From positions 94,016-131,498 of the forward strand of contig NZ_KE951417.1 of assembly GCF_000466165.1 (NCBI RefSeq): 37,483 nt of DNA, given 5' to 3'. Every line of letters starts with the position of its first letter. Position 1 is the first letter of the stretch. This DNA is from Actinobaculum sp. oral taxon 183 str. F0552. Lineage in GTDB: Bacteria > Actinomycetota > Actinomycetes > Actinomycetales > Actinomycetaceae. The notes beneath the pieces are model-generated. The model ran no database searches, had not been told where the DNA came from, and worked only from the letters and a program-made list of their open reading frames with translations. Below are positions 9,684 to 17,893 of this stretch, piece by piece. A program made the translations under genes and the position numbers.

Positions 9684-11147
9684 TCAGTTGTTCGTCAGCT
9701 TCTCACGTAGGGCGGCCAGCGCCTCGTCGGAGGCGAGCGTTCCCGCCGCCTGGGAACCCGACGAATACGAGGAGGACGCATCGGATGCGCCGTCGGAGGA
9801 GGGGGCGCCGGCTGAGTCGGCGTCGAGGGCCTTGGCCACCTGGGCCTTGTGCGCTTCCCAGCGCGCCTGAGCGGCGGCGTACTCGTTCTCCCAGGCCTCG
9901 CGCTGAGCCTCGAAGCCCTCCATCCATTCGTTGGTCTCCGGGTCGAATCCCTCGGGGTACTTGTAGTTGCCCTCTTCGTCGTACTCGGCGGCCATGCCGT
10001 AGAGGGAGGCGTCGAAGTCCTCGGAGTTGGGATCGACGCCCTCGTTGGCCTGCTTGAGGGAGAGGGAGATGCGGCGGCGCTCCAGGTCGATGTCGATCAC
10101 CTTGACGAAGGCGTCCTCGCCGACCTTGACGACCTGTTCGGGCAGATCCACGTGACGCTGGGCGAGCTCGGAGATGTGGACGAGGCCCTCGATCCCGTCC
10201 TCGACGCGGACGAACGCGCCGAACGGAACGAGCTTGGTGACCTTGCCGGGGACGATCTGGCCGATGGCGTGCGTCCGCGCGAACGTCTGCCACGGATCCT
10301 CCTGGGTCGCCTTGAGCGACAGTGAGACGCGTTCGCGGTCCATGTCGACGTCGAGGACTTCGACGGTGACCTTCTGGCCGACTTCGACGACCTCCGAGGG
10401 GTGGTCGATGTGCTTCCAGGACAGCTCGGAGACGTGGACGAGGCCGTCGACTCCGCCGAGGTCGACGAAGGCGCCGAAGTTGACGATGGAGGAGATGACG
10501 CCGTCGCGGACCTGCCCCTTCTTGAGGTTGGTGAGGAATTCGCCGCGAGCCTGGGACTGGGTCTCCTCCAGCCAGGAGCGTCGGGAGAGGACTACGTTGT
10601 TGCGGTTCTTGTCGAGTTCGATGATCTTGGCGTCGAGCTCCCGGCCGATGTAGGGCTGGAGATCGCGGACGCGACGCATTTCGACGAGCGAGGCGGGCAG
10701 GAATCCGCGCAGGCCGATGTCGAGGATGAGGCCGCCCTTGACGACCTCGATGACCGTTCCGGTGACGACGCCGTCCGCCTCCTTGATCCCCTCGATCTGC
10801 GACCATGCGCGTTCGTACTGTGCGCGCTTCTTCGACAGGAGCAGGCGGCCTTCCTTGTCCTCCTTCTGCAGGACGAGGGCTTCGACCTGGTCTCCGACCC
10901 CCACGACATCATCGGGGTTGATGTCGTGTTTGATGGAGAGCTCTTTGGAGGGGATGACGCCTTCCGTCTTGTAGCCCACGTCGAGAAGAACCTCGTCATG
11001 ATCCACCTTGACGACGGTGCCCTCGATGATATCCCCGTCATTGAAGTATTTGATGGTCTGATCCACCGCTGCGATGAGCTCTTCCTCGGTGCCGATGTCG
11101 TTGACGGCGACCTGTGGGAGTGACGGGGTTGGGTTATTAACGGTCAT
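9684..11147 (-). CDS. rpsA: 30S ribosomal protein S1
   Basis: S1 binds mRNA at the ribosome and assists initiation. The 487-residue protein has four S1 RNA-binding repeats (about residues 37-106, 124-190, 210-280 and 295-365). The last two carry the classic VNFGAFVDLGGVDGLVHVSELS and VPFGAFVRVEDGIEGLVHISEL patterns. The tail is rich in Trp, Glu and Ala, then Ser-rich (SSDGASDASSSYSSGSQAAG), as in other actinobacteria, and ends in EALAALREKLTNN. ATG at 11147 is chosen because it follows a GGAG at suitable spacing and begins the conserved part. The open frame runs 66 codons further upstream, but those codons cover the promoter. The gene stands alone between polA and its own terminator. Confidence 0.95.
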   Translation of the reverse strand: MTVNNPTPSLPQVAVNDIGTEEELIAAVDQTIKYFNDGDIIEGTVVKVDHDEVLLDVGYKTEGVIPSKELSIKHDINPDDVVGVGDQVEALVLQKEDKEGRLLLSKKRAQYERAWSQIEGIKEADGVVTGTVIEVVKGGLILDIGLRGFLPASLVEMRRVRDLQPYIGRELDAKIIELDKNRNNVVLSRRSWLEETQSQARGEFLTNLKKGQVRDGVISSIVNFGAFVDLGGVDGLVHVSELSWKHIDHPSEVVEVGQKVTVEVLDVDMDRERVSLSLKATQEDPWQTFARTHAIGQIVPGKVTKLVPFGAFVRVEDGIEGLVHISELAQRHVDLPEQVVKVGEDAFVKVIDIDLERRRISLSLKQANEGVDPNSEDFDASLYGMAAEYDEEGNYKYPEGFDPETNEWMEGFEAQREAWENEYAAAQARWEAHKAQVAKALDADSAGAPSSDGASDASSSYSSGSQAAGTLASDEALAALREKLTNN

Positions 11148-11226
11148 GAAGAAATGACTCCGATACGGACAGTTGTAGAGATATGGACAGGGACAATGCG
11201 AATGTAAAAACCCGCACCGGGCACCG

Positions 11227-11255
11227 ATCCTACGGGATCGGAAGTCTTGACGCAA
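11227..11255 (-). promoter_or_regulatory. Promoter of rpsA
   Basis: On the minus strand TTGCGT (11255-11250), exactly 17 bases, and TAGGAT (11232-11227) form a good promoter. The -10 box lies in a 7-bp hairpin sequence (CCGATCC/GGATCGG, 11224-11241). The predicted start is near 11220, which gives a leader of about 73 bases with an AT-rich segment before the GGAG. Confidence 0.65.
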
Positions 11256-11275
11256 GCCTTTTATCGCGCTAATGT
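11247..11275 (+). promoter_or_regulatory. Candidate antisense promoter facing the 3' end of polA
   Basis: TTGACG (11247-11252), a 17-base spacer and TAATGT (11270-11275) on the plus strand form a near-consensus promoter that overlaps the rpsA -35 box. It would transcribe into the antisense strand of the polA 3' end; no sense gene follows it. Confidence 0.4.
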
Positions 11276-11316
11276 GCCCCCGCGTTCGACCGTCTCCGGT
11301 CGAGGGCCCGGAGGCC

Positions 11317-14001
11317 TCAATGCGCGGCGGCGCGCCAGGTCGCACCGAAGCCGATGGCGACCGACAGGGGAACGGACAGCTCGGCGGCGCCGGTCATGTC
11401 GCGGTGAACGATCTCCTCGACCCGCTCCCGCTCCCCTGGGGCCACCTCCACGACGAGCTCGTCGTGGACCTGGAGGAGCACTCTGGAACGCAGACCCGCG
11501 GACGCCAGGGACGAGGCGACCTGGACCATGGCGAGTTTGACGATGTCGGCGGCCGATCCCTGGATCGGGGCGTTGAGCGCCATGCGCTCGGCGGCCTCGC
11601 GGGCCAGACGGTTCGTCGAGTTGAGGTCGGGCAGGTAGCGCCGGCGCCCCAGTATGGTCTGCGTGTAGCCGTCCCGGCGGGCGGCGGCGACCAGCGAGTC
11701 GAGATAGGCGCGGACTTCGCCGAAGCGCGTGAAGTAGTCGTCCATGAGGCGCTGGGCTTCGGCGACGGCGATGCGCAGCTGCCTGGACAGCCCGTAGGCC
11801 GACAGCCCGTAGGCCAAGCCGTAGCTCATCGCTTTGATCTTCGAGCGCTGGCCGGGCGTCACCGCGTCCTCGGGGATGCCGAAGACCCGGGAGGCCGCGT
11901 AGGTGTGGAGGTCGGCCCCCTGGCGGAAGGCCTCGATGAGGGCCTGGTCGCCCGACATCGCCGCCATGAGGCGCATCTCGATCTGGGAGTAGTCGGCCGT
12001 CATGAGCGCCTCGAAATCGGCGCCCGGCACGAAGGCCTCCCGGATCTGCAGCCCTTCGGAGGTGCGCGCGTGGATGTTCTGCAGGTTGGGATCGGTCGAC
12101 GAGAGCCGTCCGGTGGCGGCCACGGTCTGCTGGTAGGTCGTATGGATCCGCCCGTCCCGGACGCTCTTGCGCAGGCCCTCCACCGACTGGCGGAGTTTGA
12201 TGGCGTCGCGGTGCTCGAGGAGGGAGCCGAGGAACCGCTGCCCCGCGATCGCGCGGTCGTCCTCGCGGAAGGCGATGGACGCGGCCAGATCGGCGAGGGC
12301 CTCGGCGTTCGTCGTGTACCCGGACTTCGTCTTCTTCGTCTTGGGCAGGGCGAGCTGGTCGAAGAGGACGTCCTGGAGCTGCTTGGGGCTGGACAGGTTG
12401 ACCTCGCGCCCTATGGCTTCGTACGCGGCTCCGGCGGCCGCCTGGACGCGTGCGTCGAAGTCCTCCTCGAGCTTCTTCAGAACCCGCACGTCGACGGCGA
12501 TCCCCACGTCCTCCATGTCCTCCAGCGTGCGCGAGACGGCCAGCTCCAAACCGATGAGCGCTCCGTCCTCGCCCTGTTCGGCCAGCTGTTCGTCCATGGC
12601 CGCCGACAGCGGGATGAGAGCCGCCGCCTTGCGCGCCCGCGTCTCCCGGGCGTCGTCGTCGAAGAGCGTGTCCTCCCCTTCGCCTGCCGCCTCCAGATCG
12701 ACTCCCAGGTAGCGCACGCTCAGATCGGACAGGTCGTAGTCGCGCTGGTCCGGGTGGAGCAGATAGGCCGAGAGCATCGTGTCGGCCGTGACGCCCTCCA
12801 GGCCCAGGCCCGCCGCCGAGAGCGCGTGGCCGCAGTCCTTGGCGCCGTGGAGGGTCTTCGGGACCTCGGCGTCGTAGAGGAAGCCGACGAGCGCCGCGCG
12901 GTCGGCGGCGTCGAGCCCGTCGAGGTCGCCCACCCACGCGTGGGAGGCGTCGGAGGCGATGGCGAGCGTCCCGCCAGCCCCGGTGGCCCTGAGCGCCTGG
13001 ACGTCGGCCAGGTGAAGGCCGAACAGCGGAGACGGGTGCGAGCCGAGCCACTCCCCCAGGTCGCCGGAGACCGCCTCGACGCGGCCGAGCAGCGCGTCCG
13101 GCGCATTGCGCGCATCGCCGTCGCGCATGGGCAGTTCGTCGAGAATCCGCGAACGCAGGCTGCGGAACTCGAGCGTGTCGAAGAGCTCGTGCAGCGCCTC
13201 GCGTTCGACCCCGCGGGGTCTGAGCTCCTCCACGTCGTCCATGATGTCGAGGTCGGCCACCAGGGTGTTGAGCTCCCGGTTCAGACGCACCTGGGCGACG
13301 TGGGCGCGGAGGGATTCGCCGGCCTTCCCCTTGATGGATTCGGCGTGCCCGAGGATCCCCTCCAGGTCGCCGTAGGCGGTGAGCCATTTGACCGCCGTCT
13401 TCGGGCCGACCCCCGGGACGCCCGGGAGGTTGTCGGCCCCCTCTCCGACGAGCGCGGCCAAGTCCTGGTAGCGTTCGGGCCCGACGCCCGTCTTGGCGCG
13501 CACGCCCTCCGGGTCCAGGGTCTGCATCTGCGAGCGGGGCATCGGATACAGGACCGTGCAGCGGTCGGTGACGAGCTGGAAGGAGTCCTTGTCGCCCGAC
13601 GCGATGAGCACGCGCATGCCCAGTTCCTGACCGCGCCTGGCCAGCGTCGCGATGATGTCGTCGGCCTCGAAGTCCGCAAGCGTCAGCCACGCCACGCCCA
13701 TAGCATCGAGGGAGGCCTGGATGAGTTCAATCTGCCCGGCGAACTCGACGGGCGTGTCCGCGCGCCCCCCCTTGTACTCCGGGTACCTGCGGGTGCGGAA
13801 CGTCCCCCCTGGCAGGTCGAAGGCGACCGCGACGTGGGTGGGCTCGTGCTCGCCGTACAGCCGCAGGTACGTCGAGAGGAATCCCGAGACGGCGTTCGTG
13901 TGCTGGCCGCCGAGCGTCACGAAGTTCTCCGCCTTCAAGGCGTAGAACGCGCGAAAGGCCAGCGAGTGCCCGTCGATGAGGAGGAGGGTCTGATCGTCCA
14001 C
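11317..14001 (-). CDS. polA: DNA polymerase I
   Basis: PolA fills excision-repair gaps and removes RNA primers. The 894-residue protein has the 5'-3' exonuclease domain (about 1-290, with LLIDGHSLAFRAFYAL and the acidic ADDIIATLA cluster), a middle domain resembling the 3'-5' exonuclease but without its catalytic DxE (the equivalent stretch reads LAIASDASHAWVG), and a full polymerase domain. In the latter, motif A is DYSQIEMR at 670, the O-helix is RSKIKAMSYGLAYG from 719 and motif C is HDE at 846-848. Proofreading is therefore predicted to be absent. GTG at 14001 is the start; no ribosome-binding site precedes it, but TAGGCT six bases upstream implies a leaderless mRNA. UvrABC genes in the same window make repair synthesis its obvious partner role. 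Confidence 0.96.
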   Translation of the reverse strand: MDDQTLLLIDGHSLAFRAFYALKAENFVTLGGQHTNAVSGFLSTYLRLYGEHEPTHVAVAFDLPGGTFRTRRYPEYKGGRADTPVEFAGQIELIQASLDAMGVAWLTLADFEADDIIATLARRGQELGMRVLIASGDKDSFQLVTDRCTVLYPMPRSQMQTLDPEGVRAKTGVGPERYQDLAALVGEGADNLPGVPGVGPKTAVKWLTAYGDLEGILGHAESIKGKAGESLRAHVAQVRLNRELNTLVADLDIMDDVEELRPRGVEREALHELFDTLEFRSLRSRILDELPMRDGDARNAPDALLGRVEAVSGDLGEWLGSHPSPLFGLHLADVQALRATGAGGTLAIASDASHAWVGDLDGLDAADRAALVGFLYDAEVPKTLHGAKDCGHALSAAGLGLEGVTADTMLSAYLLHPDQRDYDLSDLSVRYLGVDLEAAGEGEDTLFDDDARETRARKAAALIPLSAAMDEQLAEQGEDGALIGLELAVSRTLEDMEDVGIAVDVRVLKKLEEDFDARVQAAAGAAYEAIGREVNLSSPKQLQDVLFDQLALPKTKKTKSGYTTNAEALADLAASIAFREDDRAIAGQRFLGSLLEHRDAIKLRQSVEGLRKSVRDGRIHTTYQQTVAATGRLSSTDPNLQNIHARTSEGLQIREAFVPGADFEALMTADYSQIEMRLMAAMSGDQALIEAFRQGADLHTYAASRVFGIPEDAVTPGQRSKIKAMSYGLAYGLSAYGLSRQLRIAVAEAQRLMDDYFTRFGEVRAYLDSLVAAARRDGYTQTILGRRRYLPDLNSTNRLAREAAERMALNAPIQGSAADIVKLAMVQVASSLASAGLRSRVLLQVHDELVVEVAPGERERVEEIVHRDMTGAAELSVPLSVAIGFGATWRAAAH

Positions 14002-14007
14002 GCCTCA

Positions 14008-14013
14008 AGCCTA
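14008..14013 (-). promoter_or_regulatory. -10 box of polA, leaderless geometry
   Basis: TAGGCT (14013-14008, minus strand) is separated from the GTG start codon at 14001 by six bases. The same hexamer and spacing precede the YciI-like gene at 4357. The -35 region is not recognisable in the GC-rich sequence upstream. Confidence 0.45.
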
Positions 14014-14058
14014 CGCCACGGCGGCGCCGGGATCGCGGGGCGGCGATCGCCCGCTGCG

Positions 14059-14697
14059 TCAGCGCTGGCTGCCCACCTGCTCGATGACGGCGTCGGCCAC
14101 CTCGCGCATCGTCAGACGCCGGTCCATCGAGGTCTTCTGGATCCACCTGAACGCCTCGGGTTCGGTCAGGCCCATCTTGGCCTCGAGGAGCCCTTTGGCG
14201 CGGTCGACCCGCTTGCGGGTCTCGAACTGCTCGGTGAGGTTGGAGACCTCCTTCTCCAGAGCCTTGATCTCCTGGTTCCTCGACAGGGCGATCTCCACCG
14301 CGGGCACGAGGTCCGCGGGGCTGAAGGGTTTGACGACGTAGGCCATGGCGCCCGCGTCCCGAGCCCTCTCGACCAGCTCGCTCTGCGAGAAGGCCGTGAG
14401 CATGACGACCGCGCAGCGACGGTCGCCCAGGATGCGCTCGGCTGCGGTGATGCCGTCCATGCCGGGCATCTTCACGTCCATCACGATGAGATCCGGACCG
14501 AGCTCGTCGGCGAGCTCGACGGCCTTCTCGCCGTCGCCCGCCTGGCCGACCACGTTGTAGCCCGCGTCTTCGAGCGTCTCGACGATGTCCAGCCGAATGA
14601 GCGCCTCGTCCTCGACGACGAGGACGCGATGTCCCCTCGTCTCGCGGGTGGCCGTTTCCGTTGGGGCTGCCGGAGGCTTCGCCTCGTCGTCTGCCAT
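14059..14697 (-). CDS. pdtaR: ANTAR-domain response regulator, PdtaR-like
   Basis: The 212-residue protein has an N-terminal receiver domain (RVLVVEDEALIRLD with the acidic pocket at 30-31, phospho-acceptor Asp74 in VMDVKMPGMDG, and Lys123 in VVKPF). A coiled linker follows (QEIKALEKEVSNLTEQFE), then a C-terminal ANTAR RNA-binding domain (about 145-205, AKGLLEAKMGLTEPEAFRWIQ). This is the architecture of M. tuberculosis PdtaR (Rv1626), which binds RNA stem-loops to antiterminate transcription and, like this gene, lies between pyk and polA. The start at 14697 is supported by AAGGAG eight bases upstream; the frame continues back through the tRNA gene and that part is not coding. The partner histidine kinase is not in the window. 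The symbol is by domain content and position only. Confidence 0.88.
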   Translation of the reverse strand: MADDEAKPPAAPTETATRETRGHRVLVVEDEALIRLDIVETLEDAGYNVVGQAGDGEKAVELADELGPDLIVMDVKMPGMDGITAAERILGDRRCAVVMLTAFSQSELVERARDAGAMAYVVKPFSPADLVPAVEIALSRNQEIKALEKEVSNLTEQFETRKRVDRAKGLLEAKMGLTEPEAFRWIQKTSMDRRLTMREVADAVIEQVGSQR

Positions 14698-14712
14698 TCC
14701 TATGTCTCCTTC

Positions 14713-14754
14713 GACAATACCGGTGAACGCTTTGACAATGTCGATTTTAACAAT
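14713..14754. repeat. Three ACAAT direct repeats in the pdtaR leader
   Basis: On the plus strand GACAAT occurs at 14713-14718 and 14734-14739, and AACAAT at 14749-14754, at spacings of 21 and 15 bases. The middle copy sits in the perfect palindrome GACA-A-TGTC. A TAAAAT -10 candidate (14749-14744, minus strand) lies among them. This may be an operator for the regulator's own gene. Confidence 0.35.
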
Positions 14755-14854
14755 GCCACTCGGATTGTGTGCGTGTTTTCCCCAATCGGCCTTCTTCACG
14801 CCGGTGGGGAGCAGACGCGCAGACGAATCCGAGGCGCGCAGGGTAAACCGCTTT

Positions 14855-14938
14855 TGGTGCTCCCGGCGGGATTCGAACCCGCATGCCCGAGGCGCCGCAT
14901 TTTGAGTGCGGTGTGTCTGCCAGTTCCACCACGGGAGC
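14855..14938 (-). tRNA. tRNA-Leu (anticodon CAA), CCA encoded
   Basis: The minus strand folds as a class II tRNA: acceptor GCTCCCG pairs with CGGGAGC, and the anticodon stem CCGCA/TGCGG encloses the loop CTCAAAA, giving anticodon CAA (reads UUG). A long variable arm (CGCCTCGGGCATGC) is typical of tRNA-Leu, and the T arm is GGGTTCGAATCCC. The discriminator A is followed by an encoded CCA (14857-14855). The 5' end is only seven bases after the pyk stop codon, so the tRNA may be processed out of the pyk transcript. It lies upstream of pdtaR on the same strand. Confidence 0.96.
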
Positions 14939-14945
14939 CGCTTCT

Positions 14946-16373
14946 TCACGTGTGACGCGGAAGCGTCTCACCCATTTTATGGACGCGGATCGTATTCGTC
15001 GAACCGGGCACGCCAGCCGGCATGCCCGCGACGACGACGATGCGATCGCCGTCCACCGACATGCCCATCTCGCGCAGAAGGTGGTCGACCTGGGCGACCA
15101 TGTCGTCGGTGTGCTTGACGTGCGGAACCGTGAACGTGGTCAGGCCCCACGACAGGGCGAGCTGGTTGCGAACCTGCGGGTCGGGTGTGAAGCACAGGAT
15201 CGGCAGCCGCGCCCGCAGACGCGACATGCGCCGGGCTGTCTGCCCCGTCTCCGTGAACACCACGAGGTCCTTGACGCCCAGGGCCTCGCCGATCTCCACC
15301 GCGCCGCGGGTCATGACCCCGTTGCGGGTCTTGTGGAGGTTTCCGAGGACCGGGATCTGCTCCATGCCGTGCTCTTCGGCGTACTCGACGATCGAAGACA
15401 TCACCTGGACGCATTCGATCGGATAGGCCCCCACCGACGTCTCGCCCGAGAGCATGACCGCGTCGGCGCCGTCGATGATGGCGTTCGCGCAGTCCGACGC
15501 CTCGGCGCGGGTCGGACGGGGGTTCTCGATCATCGACTCGAGGACCTGCGTCGCCACGATGACGGGCTTGGCGCGCTGACGGGCGATGTTGATCGCGCGC
15601 TTCTGTATGAGGGGGATCTGCTCGAGCGGCATCTCGACTCCGAGATCCCCGCGGGCCACCATCAGTCCGTCGAAGGACCGGACGATGTCCTCCAGGTTCT
15701 CGACCGCCTGGGGCTTCTCGATCTTCGCGATGACCGGGCGGTGGATCCCGACTCGGTCCATGATCTCGTGAACGTCCTTGATGTCCTCGGGAGAGCGGAC
15801 GAAGGACAGGGCGATGAAGTCGGCCCCGACCTCCAGCCCCCATTCGAGGTCCTCCCGGTCCTTCTCCGACAGCGCGGGGACCGACACGGCGACGCCGGGG
15901 AGGTTGACGCCCTTGTTGTTGGAGACCTCTCCGGGGATCTCGACGACGGTCCGGACGGACGTGTCGTCGGCCTCGAGCACGCGAACGGCGACCTTGCCGT
16001 CGTCGATGAGAAGCGTGTCGCCGGGACGGCAGTCGCCGGGGAGCCCCTTGTAGGTCGTCGACACGAGTTCCTTCGTCCCGGGCACGTCGTCGACCGTGAT
16101 GGTGAAGACGTCGCCGACGTCCAGGTAATGGGGTCCGTCCTCGAAGCGGCCGAGGCGGATCTTGGGCCCCTGGAGGTCGACGAGGACGGCGATCGCCTGC
16201 CCGGTGATCTCGGCGGCCTTGCGCACGCGAGCGATGCGTTCCGTGTGCTCCGCATGGGTGCCGTGGGAGGCATTGATGCGTGCGACGTTCATTCCCGCTT
16301 GCGCGAGGGCGAGGATCTGTTCCTGCGTCTGAGTCGCAGGTCCGAGGGTGCATACAATCTTCGCTCTACGCAT
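14946..16373 (-). CDS. pyk: Pyruvate kinase
   Basis: Pyruvate kinase converts phosphoenolpyruvate and ADP to pyruvate and ATP, the last step of glycolysis. The 475-residue protein is complete. It starts with RRAKIVCTLGPAT, contains the substrate block NASHGTHAEH, the catalytic Lys segment VIAKIEKPQAVENLE and the metal-binding signature MVARGDLGVEMP, and has the full C-terminal domain (VVFTETGQTARRMS). No ribosome-binding site precedes the ATG at 16373, but a TAATCT -10 box ends six bases before it, which suggests a leaderless mRNA. The gene follows gltD by only 44 bases, and a small hairpin overlaps the gltD stop. Immediately downstream is tRNA-Leu. Confidence 0.97.
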   Translation of the reverse strand: MRRAKIVCTLGPATQTQEQILALAQAGMNVARINASHGTHAEHTERIARVRKAAEITGQAIAVLVDLQGPKIRLGRFEDGPHYLDVGDVFTITVDDVPGTKELVSTTYKGLPGDCRPGDTLLIDDGKVAVRVLEADDTSVRTVVEIPGEVSNNKGVNLPGVAVSVPALSEKDREDLEWGLEVGADFIALSFVRSPEDIKDVHEIMDRVGIHRPVIAKIEKPQAVENLEDIVRSFDGLMVARGDLGVEMPLEQIPLIQKRAINIARQRAKPVIVATQVLESMIENPRPTRAEASDCANAIIDGADAVMLSGETSVGAYPIECVQVMSSIVEYAEEHGMEQIPVLGNLHKTRNGVMTRGAVEIGEALGVKDLVVFTETGQTARRMSRLRARLPILCFTPDPQVRNQLALSWGLTTFTVPHVKHTDDMVAQVDHLLREMGMSVDGDRIVVVAGMPAGVPGSTNTIRVHKMGETLPRHT

Positions 16374-16379
16374 AGAAAT

Positions 16380-16385
16380 AGATTA
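16380..16385 (-). promoter_or_regulatory. -10 box of pyk, leaderless geometry
   Basis: TAATCT (16385-16380, minus strand) is followed by the six bases ATTTCT and then the ATG. The -35 region shows no good match, but the local sequence has no Shine-Dalgarno element, so a leaderless start fits best. Confidence 0.5.
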
Positions 16386-16414
16386 CCCGAGCGTACCCTC
16401 TTTGGCTACGGAAA

Positions 16415-16431
16415 CACTCACGGGGTGAGTG
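16415..16431 (-). terminator. Small hairpin overlapping the gltD stop codon
   Basis: CACTCAC (16415-16421) and GTGAGTG (16425-16431) form a 7-bp stem with a three-base loop. On the minus strand it is followed by TTTCC. It could act as a weak terminator separating gltBD from pyk. Confidence 0.4.
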
Positions 16432-17893
16432 ATACATCACCGGATTTCACCGGAGAGGGCAGGGAACTCGCCCCGCGCAGATACGCGTCCACGGACGCCG
16501 CGGCGCCGCGCCCCTCCGCGATCGCCCACACGACGAGCGACTGTCCCCGCCCCGCGTCACCGGCGACGAAGACCCCCGGCACCGGCGTCGAGAAGTCCTC
16601 GTTGCGCGAGATGCGCGCCCTGGAGTCGACCTCCAGGCCGAGCTGATCCGGGATCCCCCGGGAGGGCACGCCGACGAAGCCCATGGCGAGCAGGGCGAGC
16701 TGGGCGGGGATGAGGCGCTCGGTCCCGGGGATCGGGACGGGGCGGCCGCCGTCGAACTCGACGCCCGCGATGCGCAGGTGGCTGAGGCGTCGCCCTCCGG
16801 CGCTTCCGTCCGAGACGAACTCGACCGTGGACGTGGAGTAGAGGACCTCGCCGCCCTCCTCGTGGGAGCTCGAGACTTTGAAGAGCCTGGGGAAAGTCGG
16901 CCACGGCCAGGACGCCGGCCGCTCAACGGGCGGCCGGGGGGCGATCTCCAACGAGGTCACCGAGCGCGCGCCCTGGCGCAGCGCGGTCCCCACGCAGTCC
17001 GACCCGGTGTCCCCTCCCCCGATGACGACGACGTCCTTGCCGTGCGCGTCGACGGAGGCGTCGGCCGGAAGCCCGCTGACGCGCCGCGTGGCCTGGGCGA
17101 GGAAGTCCACGGCCGGGTGGATCCCCTCCAAGTCGCGGCCATCGACGGGCAGATCGCGTGGGATCGGGGTCCCCACGGCCAGGACGAGCGCGTCGTAGCG
17201 TTGGAGGAGCTCCTTCGCGCCGTTGGCGTCCGCTCCGACCTCCACTCCCGTGTAGAAGCGGGTCCCCTCCGCCCTCATCTGGGCCAGCCGCCTGTCCACG
17301 ACTCTCTTCTCGAGCTTGAATCCGGGGATCCCGTAGCGCAGGAGGCCGCCGGGCTCGTCCGACTTCTCGTACACGGCGACCGTGTGCCCGGCGCGCGTCA
17401 GCTGCTGGGCGGCTGCGAGCCCGGCCGGGCCGGAGCCGACGACCGCGACCGTGCGGCCCGTCAGGAACTGCGGGATCCTCGGCTCTATCAGCCCGGCGTC
17501 CCAGGCCGCCTCGACGATCGAGTATTCGATCTGCTCGATGGTCACGGGCTCTTGGTTGACGCCCAGGACGCAGCCCGATTCGCAGGGCGCCGGGCAGAGC
17601 CTTCCCGTGAAGTCGGGGAAGTTGTTGGTCGCGTGGAGGCGTTCGATCGCCTCGGGCAGCCGGTCGCGCCGCGTGAGGTCGTTCCATTCGGGGATGAGGT
17701 TGCCGAGGGGGCAGGAGAAGTGGCAGAAGGGCACGCCGCAGTCCATGCACCGGGATGCTTGGCGCTTCAGGAGCGCGGAGCCGTCCGCGCGGCTGTCGCG
17801 GATCTCCTTCCAGTCGCGGATGCGCACCTCCACGGGCCGCTCGGCGGGCAGCTCCCGGCTGCGGTAGGTCAGAAAGCCCCTCGGATCAGCCAC
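16418..17893 (-). CDS. gltD: Glutamate synthase (NADPH) small subunit
   Basis: GltD takes electrons from NADPH through FAD and iron-sulfur clusters and passes them to GltB. The 491-residue protein has the N-terminal cysteine cluster (C49, C52, C57, C61 in [17 protein letters not shown]), a second cluster ([13 protein letters not shown]), the FAD-binding [15 protein letters not shown], the NADPH-binding [14 protein letters not shown] and the closing [19 protein letters not shown] motif. The GTG start at 17893 overlaps the end of gltB by eight bases, so the subunits are translationally coupled. Family and partner are unambiguous. Confidence 0.96.
   Translation of the reverse strand: MADPRGFLTYRSRELPAERPVEVRIRDWKEIRDSRADGSALLKRQASRCMDCGVPFCHFSCPLGNLIPEWNDLTRRDRLPEAIERLHATNNFPDFTGRLCPAPCESGCVLGVNQEPVTIEQIEYSIVEAAWDAGLIEPRIPQFLTGRTVAVVGSGPAGLAAAQQLTRAGHTVAVYEKSDEPGGLLRYGIPGFKLEKRVVDRRLAQMRAEGTRFYTGVEVGADANGAKELLQRYDALVLAVGTPIPRDLPVDGRDLEGIHPAVDFLAQATRRVSGLPADASVDAHGKDVVVIGGGDTGSDCVGTALRQGARSVTSLEIAPRPPVERPASWPWPTFPRLFKVSSSHEEGGEVLYSTSTVEFVSDGSAGGRRLSHLRIAGVEFDGGRPVPIPGTERLIPAQLALLAMGFVGVPSRGIPDQLGLEVDSRARISRNEDFSTPVPGVFVAGDAGRGQSLVVWAIAEGRGAAASVDAYLRGASSLPSPVKSGDVSLTP

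Noticed and set aside
11272-14955. A 1227-codon open frame on the plus strand opposite polA and pdtaR
   Set aside because: It is antisense to polA, pdtaR and the tRNA gene. The real proteins on the minus strand are complete and conserved; this frame shows no domain.
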